From Acidobacteriaceae bacterium (GTDB lineage Bacteria > Acidobacteriota > Terriglobia > Terriglobales > Acidobacteriaceae): a stretch of DNA of 44,820 bases. The notes under the pieces are model-generated. The model worked only from the letters and a program-made list of their open reading frames with translations. It was not told the DNA's origin and did not search any database. Each line of letters starts with the position of its first letter. Position 1 is the stretch's first letter. Positions 1-7,650 of this stretch are shown piece by piece. The translations under genes were made by a program, and so were the position numbers. Where the stretch lies: the NCBI GenBank assembly GCA_903970395.1, contig CAJCIM010000081.1, positions 1 through 44,820 of the forward strand, written 5' to 3'.

Positions 1-1001
1 TGGCGGTAGGAGTAGTGGCAGTGCGGGTAGAGCAGGCTGGTGACGAGTTCGACCTCGAGGTCTTCGTCATCGTCAAGTAGATCGACGACGGGTGTGGGAT
101 AGATTGGCCGCGGGTTACCGTCATGGTCGCGCATGAGCTCGGCTGCGGCCTGGCGGAGCTCGGTGCGGCTGGTGATCTGGTACTCGTTCGGTTCCGCGTA
201 TTTGACCAGTGTGGGCGCGGTGCGGACCGGCGGCATGAGAGTGTTGAGGATCTCGGCCGTGGCGGTTGGATCGACGGTACCCTCACCAGCCATCTCTTCG
301 AGCTTGTCGCGCTGGACGTTCCATGCGGGCTCGCTGGCTGCGGCGCGGAGTTTTACGCCGAGGTCGCGGACTTCGGCGAACTCGCTGGAGAGCAGGCGCG
401 AGACCTGCGTTTCAAGTGTGCGGGCGTTGACGATCTGGCCGAGCGAGGTATTGGTGGCGAGCGGAAGCAGGTAGCGCGCGGCGTCGAAGGCGCGGGCCTT
501 GAGGGTGCGCGCGTAGGCGTCGGGCTTCATCTCCGTTGGGCATGGAATGGCTGCTTTGAGGGCCTCGAACATGCCTGCGCTGAGGTCATCGTAGGCGTGG
601 AAGAGAGACTCGATGGCGAGCGTGTAGGCGGCTTTGGCCTTGTTGTGGAGATCCGGGGTGTACCAGCCGCTGCGGCGGAAGTCCTGATAGCGCGTGGAGC
701 GCTCCTGGCCGTCCCAGCGGGTCTCGTCGACGAGCGCGATGGCGGCGAGGAGGCTAAGGCGCTCGATGGCGAAGGGGATGTGCGCGAGGTCGGCGATGGA
801 GCGGTGGCCGTACTGGAAGTAGAAGGTGTTGAGGAACTGCTCGGCGCGCTGGGAGCTGATCTCGGTGAGCGATTCGCGCATGGTGAGCGCGGAGCGGCTG
901 TACTTAGCCATGGCGTAGGCGAGGACTTCGGGCTCGGCCCCGTGGATGGCGTAGACTTCGGTGGTGCTGGGCGCGGCAGGCTTGGCGGGGTGATCGGACA
1001 T
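1..1001 (-). CDS. thyX: FAD-dependent thymidylate synthase (ThyX-like), partial
   Basis: The reading frame is open from an ATG at 1001 leftward to the window edge (333 codons seen), so the C-terminus is missing. ThyX enzymes make dTMP from dUMP using FAD, NADPH and methylene-tetrahydrofolate. The visible protein has a GHRSIADLAHIPFAIERLS stretch (about 66-83), an ERSTRY block (100-105) matching the ExSxRY end of the ThyX signature, and ARYLLPLATNTSLGQIVNAR (175-194), which resembles the ThyX segment that closes the substrate site. The RHR start of the canonical signature is not conserved (ETRWDGQ precedes ERSTRY), so this looks like the divergent long form, already longer than the classic enzyme of about 220-250 residues. 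It is divergent from the fabG-like gene with an 82-base gap. The family is fairly sure; activity of this divergent form is inferred. Confidence 0.72.
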   Translation of the reverse strand, partial: MSDHPAKPAAPSTTEVYAIHGAEPEVLAYAMAKYSRSALTMRESLTEISSQRAEQFLNTFYFQYGHRSIADLAHIPFAIERLSLLAAIALVDETRWDGQERSTRYQDFRRSGWYTPDLHNKAKAAYTLAIESLFHAYDDLSAGMFEALKAAIPCPTEMKPDAYARTLKARAFDAARYLLPLATNTSLGQIVNARTLETQVSRLLSSEFAEVRDLGVKLRAAASEPAWNVQRDKLEEMAGEGTVDPTATAEILNTLMPPVRTAPTLVKYAEPNEYQITSRTELRQAAAELMRDHDGNPRPIYPTPVVDLLDDDEDLEVELVTSLLYPHCHYSYR

Positions 1002-1083
1002 GACCTGCCAAGAATATCGCGGCAGACAGTGATTTAATACACAGAGACAGAAGTGGGCCGGAAAGAATGGCCTGGAGGAATAC

Positions 1084-1830
1084 TTGAGTTCATTGGCAGG
1101 AAGAGTCGCGCTGATTTCAGGCGCATCGCAGGGGATTGGGCGCGCATGCGCTCTGGAACTGGCAAAACAGGGCGCTACGGTTGCGCTGGCGGCGCGCAAT
1201 GTGGAGAAGCTGGAGGCGGTTGCGGCGGAGATCGCAGCTGCTGGCGGCACGGCAAAGAGCTTTGCGCTGGATGTGGCGAGCGAGGAGTCGATCAAAGCGG
1301 GCGCGAAGGCCGTACTGGCCGAGCTTGGTACTGTGCAGATTCTGGTAAACAACGCCGGCATCACGAAGGACGGGCTGGTGATGCGGATGAAGCTGTCCGA
1401 CTTTGAAGATGTGATACGGACGAACCTGACGGGCAGCTTTTTGCTGACGCAGGCGCTGATTCCCGCGATGATGAAGTCACGTTGGGGACGAATTGTGAAT
1501 ATCTCGTCCGTGTCGGGTGAGACCGGAGCTCCGGGGCAGGCGAACTATGGCGCGTCGAAGGCTGGAATGATCGGGCTGACAAAGTCGCTGGCGCGCGAGT
1601 TTTCCAGCCGCGGCATCACGGTGAATGCTGTCGCGCCTGGGTTTATCCAGACAGCGATGACCGATGTGCTGACCGATGAGCAGAAGGAGACGATCATGAG
1701 CCATATTCCGCTGGGGCGGTATGGTACGGATGCGGATATTGCAGCGGCGGTCGCGTTTCTGGCGTCGGAGGGCGCGGGGTACATCACCGGACATACGCTG
1801 GATGTGAATGGCGGGATGTATATGGGGTAG
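1084..1830 (+). CDS. fabG: 3-oxoacyl-ACP reductase FabG (SDR family)
   Basis: This 248-residue classical short-chain dehydrogenase probably reduces 3-oxoacyl-ACP with NADPH in fatty acid elongation. The Rossmann glycine motif GASQGIG is at 13-19, NNAG at 89-92, catalytic Ser at about 142, and the YxxxK pair at Tyr155 and Lys159. The C-terminus (GYITGHTLDVNGGMYMG) is the usual FabG ending. Translation starts at TTG: a GGAGG at 1074-1078 sits 5 bases upstream and no in-frame ATG lies before the Rossmann motif. Length is normal for FabG. The gene stands alone and is followed by a strong hairpin at 1869-1907. It could be a FabG paralogue acting on another 3-oxoacyl substrate, because no other fab genes are beside it. 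Confidence 0.88.
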   Translation: MSSLAGRVALISGASQGIGRACALELAKQGATVALAARNVEKLEAVAAEIAAAGGTAKSFALDVASEESIKAGAKAVLAELGTVQILVNNAGITKDGLVMRMKLSDFEDVIRTNLTGSFLLTQALIPAMMKSRWGRIVNISSVSGETGAPGQANYGASKAGMIGLTKSLAREFSSRGITVNAVAPGFIQTAMTDVLTDEQKETIMSHIPLGRYGTDADIAAAVAFLASEGAGYITGHTLDVNGGMYMG

Positions 1831-1868
1831 CACGGAGCAAAAGCTCCCGCAAAGTACGCGAAGAGAGA

Positions 1869-1907
1869 CGCCAAGTTTCGCCACGGCATTTGAGGCGAAA
1901 CTTGGCG
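1869..1907 (+). terminator. Perfect 14-bp hairpin after fabG, probable terminator
   Basis: CGCCAAGTTTCGCC (1869-1882) is perfectly complementary to GGCGAAACTTGGCG (1894-1907) around an 11-base loop. One further A-T pair (1868/1908) extends it. A short T run (TTTT) follows directly on the plus strand, then TCGCG, which could pair with CGCGA just upstream of the stem. It lies 38 bases after the fabG stop. A Rho-independent terminator is the simplest reading. Confidence 0.6.
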
Positions 1908-2036
1908 TTTTCGCGTTGTGGGAGGATGGTTGGGCCACGTGTCGCGGACGACACGAATCTCGAAAGGTACGGCGAAGAACGAGTTTCTTGAGTTAAAGCC
2001 TTGCTACTACGATGGCCGATAGGTACTTTACGGCTA

Positions 2037-2471
2037 ATGGCTTCTATGACAACAGTCGTGCCGCAGCAGAACGGGACAGCGAGGGTACCCTCGCCGGAGC
2101 CGGCACCGATCAATATCGGCGTAACGATCCGCAGCTTCCGGCTGCAGCGGGGCATGTCGCAGGGTGACATCGAAAAGCGCACCGGCCTGCTGCGCTGCTA
2201 CCTTTCACGCGTGGAGAATGGGCACACCGTGCCATCTCTGGATACGCTGCAGAAGATCGCAACAGCGCTGGAGCTGCCGCTGAGCCAGTTCTTTGCCGAA
2301 GACACGTCGAGAGAGAGTGCGGCCCCGGATACGAATACAGCGGCTCTGGGCGAGGATGAGATCCGGTTCCTGACACAGGTTCAGAAGTATGCCTCGCAAC
2401 TGACCGAGAGCGACCGCAGGCTGTTGCTGGCTATGGTTCGCAAGTTCGCCGCAACGACTTCGATAAGTTAG
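2037..2471 (+). CDS. XRE-family helix-turn-helix transcriptional regulator
   Basis: A small DNA-binding regulator of about 144 residues. A Cro/C1-type HTH runs from IGVTIRSFRLQRGMSQGDIEKRTGL to LSQFF (about residues 26-80 from this start): RGMSQGDIEKRTGL is helix 2, YLSRVENGHTVPSLDTLQKIATALELPL is the recognition helix and what follows. After an acidic linker, a C-terminal helix (DEIRFLTQVQKYASQLTESDRRLLLAMVRKFA) may be a dimer or effector-sensing part. Starts are possible at TTG 2001, ATG 2037 and ATG 2046; none has a good ribosome site, and the first ATG is chosen because the residues before it look unstructured. A strong terminator follows, so it is probably monocistronic. The target is unknown. 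Confidence 0.8.
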   Translation: MASMTTVVPQQNGTARVPSPEPAPINIGVTIRSFRLQRGMSQGDIEKRTGLLRCYLSRVENGHTVPSLDTLQKIATALELPLSQFFAEDTSRESAAPDTNTAALGEDEIRFLTQVQKYASQLTESDRRLLLAMVRKFAATTSIS

Positions 2472-2491
2472 GTTTGTACGACTGACACAGA

Positions 2492-2518
2492 GCCCTGGCG
2501 AAAGCCGGGGCATTTTTT
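2492..2518 (+). terminator. Rho-independent terminator of the XRE gene
   Basis: GCCCTGGC (2492-2499) pairs with GCCGGGGC (2504-2511) around a GAAA tetraloop, with one G-T pair, and is followed by a T6 run at 2513-2518. It starts 21 bases after the stop codon. Confidence 0.9.
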
Positions 2519-2626
2519 GCTCTTGCAGTCGCCGCCTCCCTCCCCAAATCCCACGGTAAGATCCGCAGCGAATTAGGGTTAGGCTCGTAATCGACCTGGT
2601 GGGTACTTGGTTGTCATAGATCAGAA

Positions 2627-2644
2627 GCCCGGCATTTGCCGGGC
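2627..2644. terminator. Hairpin between convergent XRE and rhomboid genes
   Basis: GCCCGGC and GCCGGGC form a perfect 7-bp stem around ATTT. Flanking AGAAG and CTTCT can extend it past a two-base bulge. It lies 45 bases beyond the rhomboid stop. No clean T run follows on the minus strand, so it may be a weak terminator. Confidence 0.5.
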
Positions 2645-2688
2645 CTCTTCTGCGTCTATTTTAGTAAGGCTGTCAAGAGGGTCAGGAG

Positions 2689-3612
2689 CTACGCTCGCGC
2701 CTTGGCGATAGCGTAGCCGAAGAGGCAGAGCAGCAGGGCTGCGGCGATGAACGTAATGCGCTGGCGGTGGCGGTAGGTGGCGCGACCGGAGGTCATGCGA
2801 GGGAAGAGCGGTACACCGAGAGCGAGGCCACTGAGGAAGCCGCCGAGGTGGGCGGAGTTGTCGATGTGCGGCAGGCTGTCGGGGCTGATATGCAGGGCCG
2901 ACAGCTGGCTGGCTGCACCCATCGCCAGGATGTCCGGTCCGAGGCCGAGCACGAGATTGATCGCTGCAAAGAAGATGACCTGCTGGCGCAACTTGCGAAG
3001 CTCTTCCCAAGGAACGGGAAGGTTGCGGTTGGAGAGCAGAACGATCAGGATGCCAGCGATGCCGAAGACAGCACCGGAGGCTCCGGCGACGAGTGCGGGC
3101 TGGAAGCGGAAGATTGCCCATGCGAAAGAGAGCATCATCCCAGCGGTACCGGTGAGCAGGTAGACGGATACGAGCCCGCGCTTGCCGAGCAACGGCTCAC
3201 CAAAGAGACCGAGGTTCCAGAGGCACCACATGTTGAGCAGGATGTGGAGCAGGGTGACGTGTACGAAGGCACCTGTAACCAGACGCCACCACTGCCCGTG
3301 CTGCACAAGATATGAGCTCGTAGCACCGAAGCGGAGGAGCGTATCCGGGTCGAATGAGGCGGTGAGGATGCCGGTCCAAAGATGCGCGTGCAGCATGGAT
3401 GGAACCGGACCCAAGGGGAACATCACCGCGAAGACGAGGACGTTGATGCCGATGAGAGTGTAGGTGGCGGGGTAGTTCCAGAGAGAGGTATTGGCGCTCT
3501 TGCCGGATGCTTCGGCGGATTTGCTTTCGAGCGAAGCTTCGAGTTCTGCGATGTTCTCTCCGCTGGTGTGGGAGGCGGGGTGATAGCCGTCGGGGATAGA
3601 GGTCTCGTTCAA
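2689..3612 (-). CDS. Rhomboid family intramembrane serine protease
   Basis: A 307-residue polytopic membrane protein predicted to cleave transmembrane substrates inside the bilayer. After a hydrophilic N-terminal tail of about 45 residues come about six to seven membrane segments. The rhomboid signatures are visible: HVTLLHILLNMW (118-129, the His/His/Asn loop), the nucleophile motif GASG at 177-180 (Ser179), and the catalytic His in SAHLGGF (His255). The Ser-His dyad is intact, so the enzyme should be active. It is the third gene of a leftward run, 29 bases after the preceding membrane protein, so co-transcription is likely. The substrate cannot be told from sequence. Confidence 0.9.
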   Translation of the reverse strand: MNETSIPDGYHPASHTSGENIAELEASLESKSAEASGKSANTSLWNYPATYTLIGINVLVFAVMFPLGPVPSMLHAHLWTGILTASFDPDTLLRFGATSSYLVQHGQWWRLVTGAFVHVTLLHILLNMWCLWNLGLFGEPLLGKRGLVSVYLLTGTAGMMLSFAWAIFRFQPALVAGASGAVFGIAGILIVLLSNRNLPVPWEELRKLRQQVIFFAAINLVLGLGPDILAMGAASQLSALHISPDSLPHIDNSAHLGGFLSGLALGVPLFPRMTSGRATYRHRQRITFIAAALLLCLFGYAIAKARA

Positions 3613-3641
3613 GGTGGGGTCCGACAGACGGCTTTCTCTGG

Positions 3642-4151
3642 CTAGGCTTCCTGCTTGCGGAGACGTTCGCGCAGTTCAGGCGAGATATGCTCCTGGATGA
3701 ACGAGGTGAGCATGCCGAAGATCGGAGTCGCCATAGCGACCAGCACCCAGAGAAGCATGGAGACGATCACGCCTGCGATGGCGACGGTCTCAAGACCGAT
3801 AGTGATGGAGTCCGGGATGCGAGCCAGAGCTGCGACGCCGTCGTTGTGCAGGTGGAGGTGGACGTTGGTGATGTGGCTGAGGGCCTCAAGCCGGTGCATC
3901 ACCAGCGCGGCCAGCAAAAATGCCGTGAAGGAGAGCGATGTCGCGGCCAGCAGGAGCACATCGACGGTGCGATGGATACGCTGGCGACGGCGGCAGTGTC
4001 CGCAATCGCTCAAATGGGCTTCATATTCGCGGCGAAGATCGGGAGAGTTGCCCGTTATGTCATACCGCCATCCGGAGAGGATGGCCCCTACAACCGGATC
4101 CGTGCAGGAAGGAATCTCGTTCGCGCCGGTTCGATGAGAGTAATTTGCCAT
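3642..4151 (-). CDS. Membrane protein with an HxxxCxxC motif, function unknown
   Basis: A protein of 169 residues. The cytosolic N-terminal half holds YEAHLSDCGHCRRRQ, an HxxxCxxC pattern like the zinc-binding anti-sigma (ZAS) motif. Two or three hydrophobic segments follow (VLLLAATSLSFTAFLLAALVM and GLETVAIAGVIVSMLLWVLVAMA), then a polar tail (ISPELRERLRKQ). The ZAS-like motif suggests a redox- or metal-sensing role, but no sigma factor gene is adjacent. The start is uncertain: ATG 4151 has GGAGG 14 bases upstream, and a GTG lies closer to it; the frame is also open to 4205. It sits between the metallo-hydrolase and the rhomboid protease, probably in one transcript. Confidence 0.6.
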   Translation of the reverse strand: MANYSHRTGANEIPSCTDPVVGAILSGWRYDITGNSPDLRREYEAHLSDCGHCRRRQRIHRTVDVLLLAATSLSFTAFLLAALVMHRLEALSHITNVHLHLHNDGVAALARIPDSITIGLETVAIAGVIVSMLLWVLVAMATPIFGMLTSFIQEHISPELRERLRKQEA

Positions 4152-4264
4152 ATCAGGGTTCACCACCTCCAGTTTATCGCACTTACTACGATGGCCGAAA
4201 GCCATTTATTCCGCATCACCAGGTTGGACGCCCGGTGTACCGGGGTGGATTCATCGAAAGACTG

Positions 4265-5248
4265 TCAGAGACAGATTGACGCCGATGGTTCCGATTGGCT
4301 CGCGAGCACAAGCCGATTCCCTAAGAGGCTCATTCGATTGGCGATAGCCTGCTCCGCCGCGAGGAGCGCAAGTTCGGGAAGATTATTGCTCTCGGAGATG
4401 TGACCGAGGACGATAGTGTGCGCGCCACCGTCGTAATCGTGGCTGAGAAACTCGGCCGCGGCTGCGTTCGATAGATGACCCACACGGCTAAGGACGCGTT
4501 GCTTCACGCTCCACGGGTAGGGGCCGTCCTTGAGCATCTCAAGGTCGTGGTTGGACTCGAGCAAGAGGACGTCGACGTTCTTGAGAGCCATCTTGACGTT
4601 GGGCGGGATGTAGCCGAGATCGGTGGCGATGGCCATACGGAGGCTCTCGGAGCGGGCGTGGAAGACGAAGCCGCAGGGGTCTGCGGCGTCGTGCGGGATG
4701 GTGAAGGGGGCGATGTCGATCTCGCCGATGGAGAAGTTGTTGCCAGCGCGAAAGTACTCGACGGCGGGCAGCGCGGCGGGGTCTTTCTTCGCTACGGGGG
4801 TGTCGTCGTCAGGGTCGGGTTCCAACGTTGGCTCGAGAACTGATTCGGACTCGTCGGCGACGGCCATGACGGTGTGTGCCGGAGCGTGGATTGGGGTGTT
4901 TTCTGCGGCTTGCGCGGCGGCGTGCTCGCGCTCACGCATTTCGAGCCACTTGGCGTAGGTCATGGTGGTCTTCGGCGTCATCATGCGGACCCAGGCACGG
5001 TGCGTCTGCTCGGTAAAGTAGACGGGGATGCCGAGACGGCGGGCTAGAACAGAGAGGCCAGCGACGTGGTCGACGTGCTCATGCGTGATAAGGATCGCGG
5101 TGAGGGCGGCGGGGTCTTCGCCGACAGCGGCCATGCGCTTGAGCAGCTCCCGGCAGCGGAGGCCGGCATCGACGAGCAGGGCGGTCTTCCCTGCCGCGAC
5201 GATGGTCGCGTTGCCCTTGGAGCCCGACGCTAGAACAGTCATGCGCAC
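4265..5248 (-). CDS. MBL-fold metallo-hydrolase, WalJ/YycJ-like
   Basis: A cytoplasmic metallo-beta-lactamase-fold hydrolase of 327 residues. It begins with MRMTVLASGSKGNATIV, the SGSKGN start typical of the WalJ/YycJ branch, and has the metal motif ITHEHVDHVAGL (HxHxDH). Later family marks are TIPHDAADPCGF, ATDLGY, ESNHD and GHLSNAAAAEFL. Characterised relatives are reported as nucleases that assist DNA repair, so an exonuclease role is plausible but inferred. An Ala/Asp/Glu-rich insert of about 60 residues (roughly 105-165) interrupts the domain and makes it longer than the usual 260 residues. It lies 129 bases after the MaoC gene on the same strand. Confidence 0.82.
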   Translation of the reverse strand: MRMTVLASGSKGNATIVAAGKTALLVDAGLRCRELLKRMAAVGEDPAALTAILITHEHVDHVAGLSVLARRLGIPVYFTEQTHRAWVRMMTPKTTMTYAKWLEMREREHAAAQAAENTPIHAPAHTVMAVADESESVLEPTLEPDPDDDTPVAKKDPAALPAVEYFRAGNNFSIGEIDIAPFTIPHDAADPCGFVFHARSESLRMAIATDLGYIPPNVKMALKNVDVLLLESNHDLEMLKDGPYPWSVKQRVLSRVGHLSNAAAAEFLSHDYDGGAHTIVLGHISESNNLPELALLAAEQAIANRMSLLGNRLVLASQSEPSASICL

Positions 5249-5310
5249 GAGTGTCAGGATACGCCGAGGGACTGTGCAAGCGCAGGGAGTAACTGACGTG
5301 GTGTGGCGAA

Positions 5311-5336
5311 CCCATGTCTCAAAAGCGAGACATGGG
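5311..5336. repeat. Perfect 10-bp inverted repeat (intergenic hairpin)
   Basis: CCCATGTCTC (5311-5320) and GAGACATGGG (5327-5336) form a perfect stem around AAAAGC. It lies between the MaoC and metallo-hydrolase genes and has no T run on the minus strand. It may be a REP-like palindrome or an mRNA-stabilising hairpin inside the transcript. Confidence 0.55.
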
Positions 5337-5353
5337 GCACCAGTGTGGTTATG

Positions 5354-5384
5354 CCGTGGGACTAGGAGACCGTGGGACTAGGAG
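5354..5384. repeat. Two-copy tandem repeat over the MaoC stop codon
   Basis: CCGTGGGACTAGGAG occurs at 5354-5368 and again at 5370-5384, a 16-base period. The MaoC stop (plus-strand CTA, 5378-5380) lies in the right copy, so the stop codon itself is duplicated. This looks like a small slippage duplication. Confidence 0.7.
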
Positions 5385-5836
5385 GCTGTGGGGCGCAGTG
5401 GGGCCAGGAAGTTGACCACCGAACGCATGACAACCTCTCCGCGCTGATTGAAGACCGTGGTGCGCGAACGGACAAGGCCGTACTTGGGCCGCGACGCCGA
5501 GGGACGGACGTGCAGGATCTCCGCTTCGGTGCGGATCGAGTCGCCGGGACGAACGGCCTGCGTCCAGCGCATCTCTTCGACACCAGCGCCGATCATGCCA
5601 CCGGCTACGCGGATGGACTCCACGCGGAGGCGCATGACGATGGCGGCGGTGAGCCAGCCGGAGGCCGCGAGGCCCTTAAAGAAGGAGCTCTCACCGGCTG
5701 CCTCGTCGAGGTGAAAGGGCTGGGGATCGTACTGCTCCGCAAACTGCTTGATCTCTTCGGCGGTTACTTTGTAGCTGCGTCCGGAGACGAACTTGAGTCC
5801 CGGATAGAAGTCTTCGAAATAGAGCTCCGTTGCCAC
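5378..5836 (-). CDS. MaoC-family dehydratase (hotdog fold)
   Basis: A 152-residue single hotdog protein. MaoC-like enzymes hydrate (2E)-enoyl-CoA to (R)-3-hydroxyacyl-CoA. The start MATELYFEDFYPGLKFVSG is typical, with YKVTAEEIKQFAEQYDPQPFHLDEAA carrying the Asp/His hydratase dyad (Asp37 and His42), followed by the FxGLAASGW turn. The C-terminal half (VRPGDSIRTEAEIL, VFNQRGEVVM) is standard for the acyl-CoA dehydratase branch. Length matches the family. It is the first gene of the leftward run and diverges from the DNA methyltransferase. The substrate could be any short or medium enoyl-CoA. Confidence 0.85.
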   Translation of the reverse strand: MATELYFEDFYPGLKFVSGRSYKVTAEEIKQFAEQYDPQPFHLDEAAGESSFFKGLAASGWLTAAIVMRLRVESIRVAGGMIGAGVEEMRWTQAVRPGDSIRTEAEILHVRPSASRPKYGLVRSRTTVFNQRGEVVMRSVVNFLAPLRPTAS

Positions 5837-5939
5837 GTACCTGTATCTCCTGATCCCGACCTGGCCCAGCCTACCCGATTTGATGCAGGATGGGACGCCC
5901 GACGTTTATGACTCTTTGATAATAGACTCACTTGTCAGG

Positions 5940-6815
5940 ATGCCCAGTAAGGAGACCGAGTTGAGCCGCATCATCCGCCAGGAGAACCTCGCCGCGCTGC
6001 GCAAGCTGCCTTCGGGGAGCGTTCCGCTGATTTATATCGACCCGCCGTTCAATACGGGGACCACGCAGAAGCGGACACGCATGAAAACGGTGCGCGACGC
6101 GGATGGCGATCGCACAGGCTTTGGCGGGCATCGGTACCGCACCGAGGCGCTGGCGACGACGCCAGTCTATCGGGACACATTTGAGGATTACCTGGGCTTT
6201 TTGCGGCCTCGGCTGGTGGAGGCGCACCGAGTTCTGACGCCGACGGGTTCTCTGTTCTTCCACATCGACCCGCGCGAGGTGCACTACTGCAAGGTGCTAC
6301 TGGATGAGGTGTTCGCGGCAGATGGCGGCGCGGGCAGGGCGTGCTTTCAGAACGAGATCATCTGGGCATACGACTATGGCGCGCGGCCAACGAAGCGCTG
6401 GCCGGCGAAGCATGACAACATCCTGTGGTACACGAAGGACCCGAGCGCGTACACGTTCAACCTGAACGCCAGCGACCGGATACCGTACATGGCTCCGGGA
6501 CTGGTGGGCGCGGCGAAGGCGGCGCGGGGCAAGACGCCAACCGATGTGTGGTGGCACACGATCGTTTCGCCGACGGGCAAGGAGAAGACCGGCTACCCGA
6601 CGCAGAAGCCGCTGGGGATACTGGAGCGGATTGTTCGAGTGCACTCGAACCCAGGCGATACGGTGCTGGACTTCTTTGCGGGGTCGGGGACGACCGGCGT
6701 GGCCGCTGCGCGGAATGGGCGCGAGTACATCCTGATTGACCAGAGTGCCGAGGCCGTAAAGGTGATGAGGCAGCGGTTGAAGGCTGCTGTGAAGTTGAAG
6801 GCTGCTGTGAAGTAG
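5940..6815 (+). CDS. Site-specific DNA methyltransferase (DPPF, amino-MTase)
   Basis: A 291-residue DNA N6-adenine or N4-cytosine methyltransferase. The catalytic motif DPPFNTG comes first (about 34-40 from this start), and the S-adenosylmethionine motif FAGSGTTG lies near the C-terminus (about 246-253), the permuted beta-class order; TQKPLGILERIV precedes motif I as expected. No restriction endonuclease or specificity gene is nearby, so it is an orphan and may be regulatory. The start is chosen at ATG 5940 because family members begin close to the IIRQENLAALRKLP segment; TTG 5880 and ATG 5883 are in frame but would crowd the divergent MaoC promoter. The last residues are a duplicated LKAAVK encoded by a tandem repeat. 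Confidence 0.85.
   Translation: MPSKETELSRIIRQENLAALRKLPSGSVPLIYIDPPFNTGTTQKRTRMKTVRDADGDRTGFGGHRYRTEALATTPVYRDTFEDYLGFLRPRLVEAHRVLTPTGSLFFHIDPREVHYCKVLLDEVFAADGGAGRACFQNEIIWAYDYGARPTKRWPAKHDNILWYTKDPSAYTFNLNASDRIPYMAPGLVGAAKAARGKTPTDVWWHTIVSPTGKEKTGYPTQKPLGILERIVRVHSNPGDTVLDFFAGSGTTGVAAARNGREYILIDQSAEAVKVMRQRLKAAVKLKAAVK
6777..6812 (+). repeat. Two-copy 18-bp in-frame tandem repeat
   Basis: TTGAAGGCTGCTGTGAAG occurs twice in a row (6777-6794, 6795-6812) directly before the TAG stop of the methyltransferase, adding a second LKAAVK. The repeat is exact, which suggests a recent duplication. Confidence 0.85.
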
Positions 6816-6848
6816 AGCGTGTGCGTATCGTGAGTGAGTACGAGTGGT

Positions 6849-7163
6849 CTACGAGTCTGTGCCGCCGTCGACGGTGAGTTTGGCTCCGGTGATGTACGAG
6901 GACTCCGGGCCGGCGACGAAGGCGACCAGAGCAGCGACCTCATCGGCGTGGCCGTAACGGCCGAGCGCAGTAGCGGCGATCTGCGGTGCAGCCCAGTCGC
7001 CGTTGACTTCGATGGCCTTGACCAGGGCTGCCGCGGCGGTGGCGTCCTTCGCATAGGTGATGGCGACGTTGGCTCAATCCGCGGAGAGACGCTTTGCGAT
7101 GGCCGCGCCGATGCCACGCGATGCCCCGGTGACGAGTGCTACTTTTCCCCTCAATTTCGACAT
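6849..7163 (-). pseudogene. SDR oxidoreductase remnant (internal deletion plus stop)
   Basis: The frame reads [19 protein letters not shown], the Rossmann start of a short-chain dehydrogenase, then hits TGA at codon 30 (7074-7076) where relatives have Gly ([14 protein letters not shown]). It resumes in frame, but after about codon 50 (KAIEVNGDW) it jumps to the C-terminal block [29 protein letters not shown] full enzyme is about 245 residues; this has 104 codons, so the middle with NNAG and YxxxK is gone. A good ribosome site (AAGGAG, 6 bases before the ATG) survives. The start overlaps the end of the upstream gene by 13 bases, so it was the last gene of an operon. It is clearly non-functional. 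Confidence 0.85.
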
Positions 7164-7504
7164 AAGAACTCCTTTGCCCGCTGTGAGTGGTGCAGATGAA
7201 TGCTCTCCTGCTCAGGCCTTTCTCCCGCGGTGAGGGGGACGGAGGATGTGCGAGTGGGCATGACCGATGTCTCCGTTGCATTCCGAAAGAGTTGAAGCAT
7301 TGCAAGGATGGTGACTCTACGGAAGAGCTTCTCGTGCTCGCGAGAGGGCCACTCGATAGATTCCAGAGTGTCTATCCAGATGTGGCCGGTGTGCAGAGGA
7401 TCGCGGAATCCCAGACATTTCTGCGCGGCACGCAGATAGATAGCAAGTTCAAGTTCGGCCTGGTCTGCAATCTCTGAAGCGTGCGTGAAGTCGTGATCGG
7501 ACAT
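7151..7504 (-). CDS. Hypothetical protein in decaying DoxX-SDR cassette
   Basis: A protein of 117 residues that I do not recognise. It starts at an ATG with AGGAGG a few bases upstream, a strong ribosome site that supports a real gene. The sequence is soluble, mostly helical and acidic at first ([23 protein letters not shown]), then [22 protein letters not shown]. The tail ([21 protein letters not shown]) is low quality and runs over the start of the SDR remnant, so the C-terminus may be frameshifted relative to the ancestral gene. It lies between a DoxX gene and the SDR remnant on the same strand. Confidence 0.45.
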   Translation of the reverse strand: MSDHDFTHASEIADQAELELAIYLRAAQKCLGFRDPLHTGHIWIDTLESIEWPSREHEKLFRRVTILAMLQLFRNATETSVMPTRTSSVPLTAGERPEQESIHLHHSQRAKEFLCRN

Positions 7505-7650
7505 CCTGCCCTCCTGCGGTGAAAGCGAACGAACATGCTGCTCGTGAGTCGGAGTATGCGCCGCGGCGCGCGCGGTTGCATACCGCCATCGAAGGCATTT
7601 TGCACACCAGCGTAGAGGGCGCGGAGAGCAACACTATCTGGGGGTCGCGG

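Noticed and set aside
123-1037. A 304-codon plus-strand open frame opposite the ThyX gene
   Set aside because: The minus-strand frame carries ThyX motifs; the plus-strand protein is low complexity and Gly/Ala/Val/Glu-rich.
2006-4198. The 14-mer ACTACGATGGCCGA occurs at 2006-2019 and 4185-4198
   Set aside because: One shared 14-mer pair is expected by chance in a window this size, and no other copies or flanking similarity are visible.
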